Assembly: GCA_037783545.1 (NCBI GenBank)
Contig: JBBELK010000553.1
Coordinates: 62,001-126,000 of the forward strand
Reading direction: 5' to 3'
DNA length: 64,000 nt
From: Henricia sp. BOLD:AAB3569
Lineage: Eukaryota > Echinodermata > Asteroidea > Spinulosida > Echinasteridae
The notes under the pieces are model-generated. The model was not told where the DNA came from, made no database searches, and worked only from the letters and a program-made list of their open reading frames with translations. Made by a program: the position numbers and the translations under genes. Each line of letters starts with the position of its first letter. Positions within the stretch are counted from its first letter, which is position 1. Positions 23,701 to 36,500 of the stretch are shown here, piece after piece.

Positions 23701-24097
23701 GTCCGTGTACTCCTGACTCGTGCGCATGCTCAGTCTTGTTTGGGACGGGAATTTGGTCAAAGTGTGGTCCAAACTTCGGCAAATTTGGAAGTCAAGAAAT
23801 TTTCCGACGAACTTCAAATTTTGCATGCTCCAAACAGTCTATATTCCGCACTTGTCCTGAAAAATTGACAGACTTTCGCCGGGAAATGGCCGAGAAATTT
23901 CAGAGTTTAGGGAAAACTGGGCTCGGGCTTCCTGCCTGCTCTGCAGACCGTGGCTGTCCGTGTACTCCTGATCACTCGTGCGCAGGCTCAGTCTTGTTTG
24001 GGACGGGAATTTGGTCAAAGTGTGGTCCAAACGTCGGCAAATTTGGAAGTCAAGAAATTTTCCGACGAACTTCAAATTTTGCATGCCCCCAAACAGT
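20765..24097 (+). repeat. 1,027-bp units grading into a 255-bp monomer run
   Basis: Two 1,027-bp units begin near 20765 and 21792, each with a CGCAGGTTCAG monomer ending in five C followed by a TTAAGGAAAACTGGG/GTGTAGTCC monomer. From 22335 to 23826 there is a run of about six 255-bp monomers with no frame break. One of them has the unique CCGACACACTTTAAATG near 23550. The zone closes with another five-C monomer near 24084. Confidence 0.75.
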
Positions 24098-26394
24098 CTA
24101 TATTCCGCACTTGTCCTGAAAAATTGACAGACTTTCGCCGGGAAATGGCCGAGAAATTTCAGAGTTTAAGGAAAACTGGGCTCGGGCTTCCTGTCTGCTC
24201 TGCAGACCGTGGCTGTCCGTGCACTCCTGATCACTCGTGCGCATGCTCAGTCTTGTTTGTGACGGGAATTTGGTCAAAGTGTGGTCCAAACGTCGGTAAA
24301 TTTGGAAGTCAAGACATTTTCCAACGAACTTCAAATTTTGCATGCTCCAAACAGTCTATATTCCGCACTTGTCCTGAAAAATTGATAGACTTTCGCCGGG
24401 AAATGGCCGAGAAATTTCAGAGTTTAGGGAAAACTGCGCTCAGGCTTCCTGCCTGCTCTGCAGACCGTGGCTGTCCGTGTACTCCTGATCACTCGTGCGC
24501 ATGCTCAGTCTTGTTTGGGACGGGAATTTGGTCAAAGTGTGGTCCAAACGTCGGCAAATTTGGAAGTCAAGAAATTTTCCGACGAACTTAAAATTTTGCA
24601 TGATCGAAACAGTCTATATTCCGGACTTGTCCTGAAAAATTGACAGACTTTCACGGGAAATGGCCCAGAAATTTCAGAGTTTAGAGAAAACTGGGCTCGG
24701 GCTTCCTGCCTGCTCTGCAGACCGTGGCTGTCCGTGTACTCCTGACTCGTGCGCATGCTCAGTCTTGTTTGGGACGGGAATTTGGTCAAAGTGTGGTCCA
24801 AACGTCGGCAAATTTGTAAGTCAATAAATTTTCCGACGAACTTCAAATTTTGCATTCTCCAAACAGTCTATATTCCGCACTTGTCCTGAAAAATTGACAG
24901 ACTTTCGCAGGGAAATGGCCGAGAAATTTCAGAGTTTAAGGAAAACTGGGCTCTGGCTTCCTGCCTGCTCTGCAGACCGTGGCTGTCCGTGTACTCCTGA
25001 TCACTCGTGCGCATGCTCAGTCTTGTTTGGGACGGGAATTTGGTCAAAGTGTGGTCCAAACGTCGGTAAATTTGGAAGTCAAGAAATTTTCCAACGAACT
25101 TCAAATTTTGCATGCTCCAAACAGTCTATATTCCGCACTTGTCCTGAAAAATTGACAGACTTTCGCCGGGAAATGGCCGAGAAATTTCAGAGTTTAAGGA
25201 AAACTGGGCTCGGGCTTCCTGCCTGCTCTGCAGACCGTGGCTGTCCGTGTACTCCTGATCACTCGTGCGCATGCTCAGTCTTGTTTGGGACGGGAATTTG
25301 GTCAAAGTGTGGTCCAAACGTCGGTAAATTTGGAAGTCAAGACATTTTCCAACGAACTTCAAATTGTGCATGCTCCAAACAGTCTATATTCCGCACTTGT
25401 CCTGAAAAATTGATAGACTTTCGCCGGGAAATGGCCGAGAAATTTCAGAGTTTAGGGAAAACTGCGCTCAGGCTTCCTGCCTGCTCTGCAGACCGTGGCT
25501 GTCCGTGTACTCCTGATCACTCGTGCGCATGCTCAGTCTTGTTTGGGACGGGAATTTGGTCAAAGTGTGGTCCAAACGTCGGCAAATTTGGAAGTCAAGA
25601 AATTTTCCGACGAACTTAAAATTTTGCATGATCGAAACAGTCTATATTCCGCACTTGTCCTGAAAAATGGACAGACTTTCGCCGGGAAATGGCCCAGAAA
25701 TTTCAGAGTTTAGAGAAAACTGCGCTCAGGCTTCCTGCCTGCTCTGCAGACCGTGGCTGTCCGTGTACTCCTGACTCATGCTCAGTCTTGTTTGGGACGG
25801 GAATTTGGTCAAAGTGTGGTCCAAACTTCGGTAAATTTGGAAGTCAAGACATTTTCCAACGAACTTAAAATTTGGCATGCCCCAAACAGTCTATATTCCG
25901 CACTTGTCCTGAAAAATTGACAGACTTTCGCCGGGAAATGGCCGAGAAATTTCAGAGTTTAGGGAAAACTGGGCTCGGGCTTCCTGCCTGCTCTGCAGAC
26001 CGTGGCTGTCCATGTACTCCTGACTCGTGCGCATGCTCCGTCTTGTTTGGGACGGGAATTTGGTCAAAGTGTGGTCCAAACTTCGTCAAATTTGGAAGTC
26101 AAGAAATTTTCCGACGAACTTCAAATTTTGCATGCTCCAAACAGTCTATATTCCGCACTTGTCCTGAAAAATTGACTGACTTTCGCCGGGAAATGGCCGA
26201 GAAATTTCAGAGTTTAGGGAAAACTGCGCTCAGGCTTCCTGCCTGCTCTGCAGACCGTGGCTGTCCGTGTACTCCTGACTCATGCTCAGTCTTGTTTGGG
26301 ACGGGAATTTGGTCAAAGTGTGGTCCAAACTTCGGCAAATTTGGAAGTCAAGAAATTTTCCGACGAACTTCAAATTTTGCATTCTCCAAACAGT

Positions 26395-29300
26395 CTATAT
26401 TCCGCACTTGTCCTGAAAAATTGACAGACTTTCGCCGGGAAATGGCCGATACATTTCAGAGTTTAAGGACAACTGGGCTCGGGCTTCCTGCCTGCTCTGC
26501 AGACCGTGGCTGTCCGTGTACTCCTGATCACTCGTGCGCATGCTCAGTCTTGTTTGGGACGGGAATTTGGTCAAAGTGTGGTCCAAACGTCGGTAAATTT
26601 GGAAGTCAAGAAATTTTCCAACGAACTTCAAATTTTGCATGCTCCAAACAGTCTATATTCCGCACTTGTCCTGAAAAATTGACAGACTTTCGCCGGGAAA
26701 TGGCCGAGAAATTTCAGAGTTTAGGGAAAACTGCGCTCAGGCTTCCTGCCTGCTCTGCAGACCGTGGCTGTCCGTGTACTCCTGATCACTCGTGCGCATG
26801 CTCAGTCTTGTTTGGGACGGGAATTTGGTCAAAGTGTGGTCCAAACGTCGGCAAATTTGGAAGTCAAGAAATTTTCCGACGAACTTAAAATTTTGCATGA
26901 TCGAAACAGTCTATATTCCGCACTTGTCCTGAAAAATTGACAGACTTTCGCCGGGAAATGGCCCAGAAATTTCAGAGTTTAGAGAAAACTGGGCTCGGGC
27001 TTCCTGCCTGCTCTGCAGACCGTGGCTGTCCGTGTACTCCTGACTCGTGCGCATGCTCAGTCTTGTTTGGGACGGGAATTTGGTCAAAGTGTGGTCCAAA
27101 CGTCGGCAAATTTGTAAGTCAAGAAATTTTCCGACGAACTTCAAATTTTGCATTCTCCAAACAGTCTATATTCCGCACTTGTCCTGAAAAATTGACAGAC
27201 TTTCGCCGGGAAATGGCCGAGAAATTTCAGAGTTTAGGGAAAACTGGGCTCGGGCTTCCTGCCTGCTCTGCAGACCGTGGCTGTCCGTGTACTCCTGATC
27301 ACTCGTGCGCAGGCTCAGTCTTGTTTGGGACGGGAATTTGGTCAAAGTGTGGTCCAAACGTCGGCAAATTTGGAAGTCAAGAAATTTTCCGACGAACTTC
27401 AAATTTTGCATGCCCCAAACAGTCTATATTCCGCACTTGTCCTGAAAAATTGACAGACTTTCGCCGGGAAATGGCCGAGAAATTTCAGAGTTTAAGGAAA
27501 ACTGGGCTCGGGCTTCCTGCCTGCTCTGCAGACCGTGGCTGTCCGTGCACTCCTGATCACTCGTGCGCATGCTCAGTCTTGTTTGTGGCGGGAATTTGGT
27601 CAAAGTGTGGTCCAAACGTCGGTAAATTTGGAAGTCAAGACATTTTCCAACGAACTTCAAATTTTGCATGCTCCAAACAGTCTATATTCCGCACTTGTCC
27701 TGAAAAATTGATAGACTTTCGCCGGGAAATGGCCGAGAAATTTCAGAGTTTAGGGAAAACTGCGCTCAGGCTTCCTGCCTACTCTGCAGACCGTGGCTGT
27801 CCGTGTACTCCTGATCACTCGTGCGCATGCTCAGTCTTGTTTGGGACGGGAATTTGGTCAAAGTGTGGTCCAAACGTCGGCAAATTTGGAAGTCAAGAAA
27901 TTTTCCGACGAACTTAAAATTTTGCATGATCGAAACAGTCTATATTCCGGACTTGTCCTGAAACATTGACAGACTTTCACGGGAAATGGCCCAGAAATTT
28001 CAGAGTTTAGAGAAAACTGGGCTCGGGCTTCCTGCCTGCTCTGCAGACCGTGGCTGTCCGTGTACTCCTGACTCGTGCGCATGCTCAGTCTTGTTTGGGA
28101 CGGGAATTTGGTCAAAGTGTGGTCCAAACTTCGGTAAATTTGGAAGTCAAGACATTTTCCGACGAACTTAAAATTTGGCATGCCCCAAACAGTCTATATT
28201 CCGCACTTGTCCTGAAAAATTGACAGACTTTCGCCGGGAAATGGCCGAGAAATTTCAGAGTTTAGGGAAAACTGGGCTCGGGCTTCCTGCCTGCTCTGCA
28301 GACCGTGGCTGTCCATGTACTCCTGACTCGTGCGCATGCTCCGTCTTGTTTGGGACGGGAATTTGGTCAAAGTGTGGTCCAAACTTCGTCAAATTTGGAA
28401 GTCAAGAAATTTTCCGACGAACTTCAAATTTTGCATTATCCAAACAGTCTATATTCCGCACTTGTCCTGAAAAATTGACAGACTTTCGCCGGGAAATGGC
28501 CGATACATTTCAGAGTTTAAGGACAACTGGGCTCGGGCTTCCTGCCTGCTCTGCAGACCGTGGCTGTCCGTGTACTCCTGATCACTCGTGCGCATGCTCA
28601 GTCTTGTTTGGGACGGGAATTTGGTCAAAGTGTGGTCCAAACGTCGGTAAATTTGGAAGTCAAGAAATTTTCCAACGAACTTCAAATTTTGCATGCTCCA
28701 AACAGTCTATATTCCGCACTTGTCCTGAAAAATTGACAGACTTTCGCCGGGAAATGGCCGAGAAATTTCAGAGTTTAGGGAAAACTGCGCTCAGGCTTCC
28801 TGCCTGCTCTGCAGACCGTGGCTGTCCGTGTACTCCTGATCACTCGTGCGCATGCTCAGTCTTGTTTGGGACGGGAATTTGGTCAAAGTGTGGTCCAAAC
28901 GTCGGCAAATTTGGAAGTCAAGAAATTTTCCGACGAACTTAAAATTTTGCATGATCGAAACAGTCTATATTCCGCACTTGTCCTGAAAAATTGACAGACT
29001 TTCGCCGGGAAATGGCCCAGAAATTTCAGAGTTTAGAGAAAACTGGGCTCGGGCTTCCTGCCTGCTCTGCAGACCGTGGCTGTCCGTGTACTCCTGACTC
29101 GTGCGCATGCTCAGTCTTGTTTGGGACGGGAATTTGGTCAAAGTGTGGTCCAAACGTCGGCAAATTTGTAAGTCAAGAAATTTTCCGACGAACTTCAAAT
29201 TTTGCATTCTCCAAACAGTCTATATTCCGCACTTGTCCTGAAAAATTGACAGACTTTCGCCGGGAAATGGCCGAGAAATTTCAGAGTTTAGGGAAAACTG

Positions 29301-30502
29301 GGCTCGGGCTTCCTGCCTGCTCTGCAGACCGTGGCTGTCCGTGTACTCCTGATCACTCGTGCGCAGGCTCAGTCTTGTTTGGGACGGGAATTTGGTCAAA
29401 GTGTGGTCCAAACGTCGGCAAATTTGGAAGTCAAGAAATTTTCCGACGAACTTCAAATTTTGCATGCCCCAAACAGTCTATATTCCGCACTTGTCCTGAA
29501 AAATTGACAGACTTTCGCCGGGAAATGGCCGAGAAATTTCAGAGTTTAAGGAAAACTGGGCTCGGGCTTCCTGCCTGCTCTGCAGACCGTGGCTGTCCGT
29601 GCACTCCTGATCACTCGTGCGCATGCTCAGTCTTGTTTGTGACGGGAATTTGGTCAAAGTGTGGTCCAAACGTCGGTAAATTTGGAAGTCAAGACATTTT
29701 CCAACGAACTTCAAATTTTGCATGCTCCAAACAGTCTATATTCCGCACTTGTCCTGAAAAATTGATAGACTTTCGCCGGGAAATGGCCGAGAAATTTCAG
29801 AGTTTAGGGAAAACTGCGCTCAGGCTTCCTGCCTACTCTGCAGACCGTGGCTGTCCGTGTACTCCTGATCACTCGTGCGCATGCTCAGTCTTGTTTGGGA
29901 CGGGAATTTGGTCAAAGTGTGGTCCAAACGTCGGCAAATTTGGAAGTCAAGAAATTTTCCGACGAACTTAAAATTTTGCATGATCGAAACAGTCTATATT
30001 CCGGACTTGTCCTGAAACATTGACAGACTTTCACGGGAAATGGCCCAGAAATTTCAGAGTTTAGAGAAAACTGGGCTCGGGCTTCCTGCCTGCTCTGCAG
30101 ACCGTGGCTGTCCGTGTACTCCTGACTCGTGCGCATGCTCAGTCTTGTTTGGGACGGGAATTTGGTCAAAGTGTGGTCCAAACGTCGGCAAATTTGTAAG
30201 TCAATAAATTTTCCGACGAACTTCAAATTTTGCATTCTCCAAACAGTCTATATTCCGCACTTGTCCTGAAAAATTGACAGACTTTCGCAGGGAAATGGCC
30301 GAGAAATTTCAGAGTTTAAGGAAAACTGGGCTCTGGCTTCCTGCCTGCTCTGCAGACCGTGGCTGTCCGTGTACTCCTGATCACTCGTGCGCATGCTCAG
30401 TCTTGTTTGTGACGGGAATTTGGTCAAAGTGTGGTCCAAACGTCGGTAAATTTGGAAGTCAAGACATTTTCCAACGAACTTCAAATTTTGCATGCTCCAA
30501 AC
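26395..30502 (+). repeat. 2,054-bp tandem duplication of eight monomers
   Basis: Positions 26395-28448 recur from 28449. The monomer order and marker variants repeat at a constant 2,054-bp offset: GATACATTTCAG with GGACAACTGGG, TTTGTAAGTCAAG, CGCAGGCTCAG, GTGCACTCC, CTGCCTACTCTG, and CCGGACTTGTCC with AACATTGACAG. The second copy drifts in its last monomer, so its end is approximate. Confidence 0.8.
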
Positions 30503-33500
30503 AGTCTATATTCCGCACTTGTCCTGAAAAATTGATAGACTTTCGCCGGGAAATGGCCGAGAAATTTCAGAGTTTATGGAAAACTGCGCTCAGGCTTCCT
30601 GCCTGCTCTGCAGACCGTGGCTGTCCGTGTACTCCTGATCACTCGTGCGCATGCTCAGTCTTGTTTGGGACGGGAATTTGGTCAAAGTGTGGTCCAAACT
30701 TCGGTAAATTTGGAAGTCAAGACATTTTCCGACGAACTTAAAATTTGGCATGCCCCAAACAGTCTATATTCCGCACTTGTCCTGAAAAATTGACAGACTT
30801 TCGCCGGGAAATGGCCGAGAAATTTCAGAGTTTAGGGAAAACTGGGCTCGGGCTTCCTGCCTGCTCTGCAGACCGTGGCTGTCCATGTACTCCTGACTCG
30901 TGCGCATGCTCCGTCTTGTTTGGGACGGGAATTTGGTCAAAGTGTGGTCCAAACTTCGTCAAATTTGGAAGTCAAGAAATTTTCCGACGAACTTCAAATT
31001 TTGCATGCTCCAAACAGTCTATATTCCGCACTTGTCCTGAAAAATTGACTGACTTTCGCCGGGAAATGGCCGAGAAATTTCAGAGTTTAGGGAAAACTGC
31101 GCTCAGGCTTCCTGCCTGCTCTGCAGACCGTGGCTGTCCGTGTACTCCTGACTCATGCTCAGTCCTGTTTGGGACGGGAATTTGGTCAAAGTGTGGTCCA
31201 AACTTCGGCAAATTTGGAAGTCAAGAAATTTTCCGACGAACTTCAAATTTTGCATTCTCCAAACAGTCTATATTCCGCACTTGTCCTGAAAAATTGACAG
31301 ACTTTCGCCGGGAAATGGCCGATACATTTCAGAGTTTAAGGACAACTGGGCTCGGGCTTCCTGCCTGCTCTGCAGACCGTGGCTGTCCGTGTACTCCTGA
31401 TCACTCGTGCGCATGCTCAGTCTTGTTTGGGACGGGAATTTGGTCAAAGTGTGGTCCAAACGTCGGTAAATTTGGAAGTCAAGAAATTTTCCAACGAACT
31501 TCAAATTTTGCATGCTCCAAACAGTCTATATTCCGCACTTGTCCTGAAAAATTGACAGACTTTCGCCGGGAAATGGCCGAGAAATTTCAGAGTTTAGGGA
31601 AAACTGCGCTCAGGCTTCCTGCCTGCTCTGCAGACCGTGGCTGTCCGTGTACTCCTGATCACTCGTGCGCATGCTCAGTCTTGTTTGGGACGGGAATTTG
31701 GTCAAAGTGTGGTCCAAACGTCGGCAAATTTGGAAGTCAAGAAATTTTCCGACGAACTTAAAATTTTGCATGATCGAAACAGTCTATATTCCGCACTTGT
31801 CCTGAAAAATTGACAGACTTTCGCCGGGAAATGGCCGAGAAAATTCAGAGTTTAGGGAAAACTGGGCTCGGGCTTCCTGCCTGCTCTGCAGACCGTGGCT
31901 GTCCGTGTACTCCTGATCACTCGTGCGCAGGCTCAGTCTTGTTTGGGACGGGAATTTGGTCAAAGTGTGGTCCAAACGTCGGCAAATTTGGAAGTCAAGA
32001 AATTTTCCGACGAACTTCAAATTTTGCATGCCCCAAACAGTCTATATTCCGCACTTGTCCTGAAAAATTGACAGACTTTCGCCGGGAAATGGCCGAGAAA
32101 TTTCAGAGTTTAAGGAAAACTGGGCTCGGGCTTCCTGCCTGCTCTGCAGACCGTGGCTGTCCGTGCACTCCTGATCACTCGTGCGCATGCTCAGTCTTGT
32201 TTGTGACGGGAATTTGGTCAAAGTGTGGTCCAAACGTCGGTAAATTTGGAAGTCAAGACATTTTCCAACGAACTTCAAATTTTGCATGCTCCAAACAGTC
32301 TATATTCCGCACTTGTCCTGAAAAATTGATAGACTTTCGCCGGGAAATGGCCGAGAAATTTCAGAGTTTAGGGAAAACTGCGCTCAGGCTTCCTGCCTAC
32401 TCTGCAGACCGTGGCTGTCCGTGTACTCCTGATCACTCGTGCGCATGCTCAGTCTTGTTTGGGACGGGAATTTGGTCAAAGTGTGGTCCAAACGTCGGCA
32501 AATTTGGAAGTCAAGAAATTTTCCGACGAACTTAAAATTTTGCATGATCGAAACAGTCTATATTCCGGACTTGTCCTGAAACATTGACAGACTTTCACGG
32601 GAAATGGCCCAGAAATTTCAGAGTTTAGAGAAAACTGGGCTCGGGCTTCCTGCCTGCTCTGCAGACCGTGGCTGTCCGTGTACTCCTGACTCGTGCGCAT
32701 GCTCAGTCTTGTTTGGGACGGGAATTTGGTCAAAGTGTGGTCCAAACGTCGGCAAATTTGTAAGTCAATAAATTTTCCGACGAACTTCAAATTTTGCATT
32801 CTCCAAACAGTCTATATTCCGCACTTGTCCTGAAAAATTGACAGACTTTCGCAGGGAAATGGCCGAGAAATTTCAGAGTTTAAGGAAAACTGGGCTCTGG
32901 CTTCCTGCCTGCTCTGCAGACCGTGGCTGTCCGTGTACTCCTGACTCATGCTCAGTCTTGTTTGGGACGGGAATTTGGTCAAAGTGTGGTCCAAACTTCG
33001 GTAAATTTGGAAGTCAAGACATTTTCCGACGAACTTAAAATTTGGCATGCCCCAAACAGTCTATATTCCGCACTTGTCCTGAAAAATTGACAGACTTTCG
33101 CCGGGAAATGGCCGAGAAATTTCAGAGTTTAGGGAAAACTGGGCTCGGGCTTCCTGCCTGCTCTGCAGACTGTGGCTGTCCATGTACTCCTGACTCGTGC
33201 GCATGCTCCGTCTTGTTTGGGACGGGAATTTGGTCAAAGTGTGGTCCAAACTTCGTCAAATTTGGAAGTCAAGAAATTTTCCGACGAACTTCAAATTTGG
33301 CATGCTCCAAACAGTCTATATTCCGCACTTGTCCTGAAAAATTGACTGACTTTCGCCGGGAAATGGCCGAGAAATTTCAGAGTTTAGGGAAAACTGCGCT
33401 CAGGCTTCCTGCCTGCTCTGCAGACCGTGGCTGTCCGTGTACTCCTGACTCATGCTCAGTCTTGTTTGGGACGGGAATTTGGTCAAAGTGTGGTCCAAAC

Positions 33501-36500
33501 TTCGGCAAATTTGGAAGTCAAGAAATTTTCCGACGAACTTCAAATTTTGCATTCTCCAAACAGTCTATATTCCGCACTTGTCCTGAAAAATTGATAGACT
33601 TTCGCCGGGAAATGGCCGAGAAATTTCAGAGTTTAGGGAAAACTGCGCTCAGGCTTCCTGCCTGCTCTGCAGACCGTGGCTGTCCGTGTACTCCTGATCA
33701 CTCGTGCGCATGCTCAGTCTTGTTTGGGACGGGAATTTGGTCAAAGTGTGGTCCAAACGTCGGCAAATTTGGAAGTCAAGAAATTTTCCGACGAACTTAA
33801 AATTTTGCATGATCGAAACAGTCTATATTCCGCACTTGTCCTGAAAAATTGACAGACTTTCGCCGGGAAATGGCCCAGAAATTTCAGAGTTTAGAGAAAA
33901 CTGCGCTCAGGCTTCCTGCCTGCTCTGCAGACCGTGGCTGTCCGTGTACTCCTGACTCATGCTCAGTCTTGTTTGGGACGGGAATTTGGTCAAAGTGTGG
34001 TCCAAACTTCGGTAAATTTGGAAGTCAAGACATTTTCCGACGAACTTAAAATTTGGCATGCCCCAAACAGTCTATATTGCGCACTTGTCCTGAAAAATTG
34101 ACAGACTTTCGCCGGGAAATGGCCGAGAAATGTCAGAGTTTAGGGAAAACTGGGCTCGGGCTTCCTGCCTGCTCTGCAGACCGTGGCTGTCCATGTACTC
34201 CTGACTCGTGCGCATGCTCCGTCTTGTTTGGGACGGGAATTTGGTCAAAGTGTGGTCCAAACGTCGGTAAATTTGGAAGTCAAGACATTTTCCAACGAAC
34301 TTCAAATTTTGCATGCTCCAAACAGTCTATATTCCGCACTTGTCCTGAAAAATTGATAGACTTTCGCCGGGAAATGGCCGAGAAATTTCAGAGTTTAGGG
34401 AAAACTGCGCTCAGGCTTCCTGCCTGCTCTGCAGACTGTGGCTGTCCATGTACTCCTGACTCGTGCGCATGCTCCGTCTTGTTTGGGACGGGAATTTGGT
34501 CAAAGTGTGGTCCAAACTTCGTCAAATTTGGAAGTCAAGAAATTTTCCGACGAACTTCAAATTTTGCATGCTCCAAACAGTCTATATTCCGCACTTGTCC
34601 TGAAAAATTGACTGACTTTCGCCGGGAAATGGCCGAGAAATTTCAGAGTTTAGGGAAAACTGCGCTCAGGCTTCCTGCCTGCTCTGCAGACCGTGGCTGT
34701 CCGTGTACTCCTGACTCATGCTCAGTCTTGTTTGGGACGGGAATTTGGTCAAAGTGTGGTCCAAACTTCGGCAAATTTGGAAGTCAAGAAATTTTCCGAC
34801 GAACTTCAAATTTTGCATTCTCCAAACAGTCTATATTCCGCACTTGTCCTGAAAAATTGATAGACTTTCGCCGGGAAATGGCCGAGAAATTTCAGAGTTT
34901 AGGGAAAACTGCGCTCAGGCTTCCTGCCTGCTCTGCAGACCGTGGCTGTCCGTGTACTCCTGATCACTCGTGCGCATGCTCAGTCTTGTTTGGGACGGGA
35001 ATTTGGTCAAAGTGTGGTCCAAACGTCGGCAAATTTGGAAGTCAAGAAATTTTCCGACGAACTTAAAATTTTGCATGATCGAAACAGTCTATATTCCGCA
35101 CTTGTCCTGAAAAATTGACAGACTTTCGCCGGGAAATGGCCCAGAAATTTCAGAGTTTAGAGAAAACTGCGCTCAGGCTTCCTGCCTGCTCTGCAGACCG
35201 TGGCTGTCCGTGTACTCCTGACTCATGCTCAGTCTTGTTTGGGACGGGAATTTGGTCAAAGTGTGGTCCAAACTTCGGTAAATTTGGAAGTCAAGACATT
35301 TTCCGACGAACTTAAAATTTGGCATGCCCCAAACAGTCTATATTCCGCACTTGTCCTGAAAAATTGACAGACTTTCGCCGGGAAATGGCCGAGAAATTTC
35401 AGAGTTTAGGGAAAACTGGGCTCGGGCTTCCTGCCTGCTCTGCAGACCGTGGCTGTCCGTGTACTCCTGATCACTCGTGCGCAGGCTCAGTCTTGTTTGG
35501 GACGGGAATTTGGTCAAAGTGTGGTCCAAACGTCGGCAAATTTGGAAGTCAAGAAATTTTCCGACGAACTTCAAATTTTGCATGCCCCAAACAGTCTATA
35601 TTCCGCACTTGTCCTGAAAAATTGACAGACTTTCGCCGGGAAATGGCCGAGAAATTTCAGAGTTTAAGGAAAACTGGGCTGGGGCTTCCTGCCTGCTCTG
35701 CAGACCGTGGCTGTCCGTGCACTCCTGATCACTCGTGCGCATGCTCAGTCTTGTTTGTGACGGGAATTTGGTCAAAGTGTGGTCCAAACGTCGGTAAATT
35801 TGGAAGTCAAGACATTTTCCAACGAACTTCAAATTTTGCATGCTCCAAACAGTCTATATTCCGCACTTGTCCTGAAAAATTGATAGACTTTCGCCGGGAA
35901 ATGGCCGAGAAATTTCAGAGTTTAGGGAAAACTGCGCTCAGGCTTCCTGCCTACTCTGCAGACCGTGGCTGTCCGTGTACTCCTGATCACTCGTGCGCAT
36001 GCTCAGTCTTGTTTGGGACGGGAATTTGGTCAAAGTGTGGTCCAAACGTCGGCAAATTTGGAAGTCAAGAAATTTTCCGACGAACTTAAAATTTTGCATG
36101 ATCGAAACAGTCTATATTCCGGACTTGTCCTGAAACATTGACAGACTTTCACGGGAAATGGCCCAGAAATTTCAGAGTTTAGAGAAAACTGGGCTCGGGC
36201 TTCCTGCCTGCTCTGCAGACCGTGGCTGTCCGTGTACTCCTGACTCGTGCGCATGCTCAGTCTTGTTTGGGACGGGAATTTGGTCAAAGTGTGGTCCAAA
36301 CGTCGGCAAATTTGTAAGTCAATAAATTTTCCGACGAACTTCAAATTTTGCATTCTCCAAACAGTCTATATTCCGCACTTGTCCTGAAAAATTGACAGAC
36401 TTTCGCAGGGAAATGGCCGAGAAATTTCAGAGTTTAAGGAAAACTGGGCTCTGGCTTCCTGCCTGCTCTGCAGACCGTGGCTGTCCGTGTACTCCTGATC

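Noticed and set aside
24532-24855. Minus-strand 107-codon open frames (also at 27858, 29912, 32476, 36030 and 38849) as genes
   Set aside because: They are the antisense of two neighbouring satellite monomers in which a 3-bp change (TTTCACGGG) alters the frame. They recur only because the block was copied.
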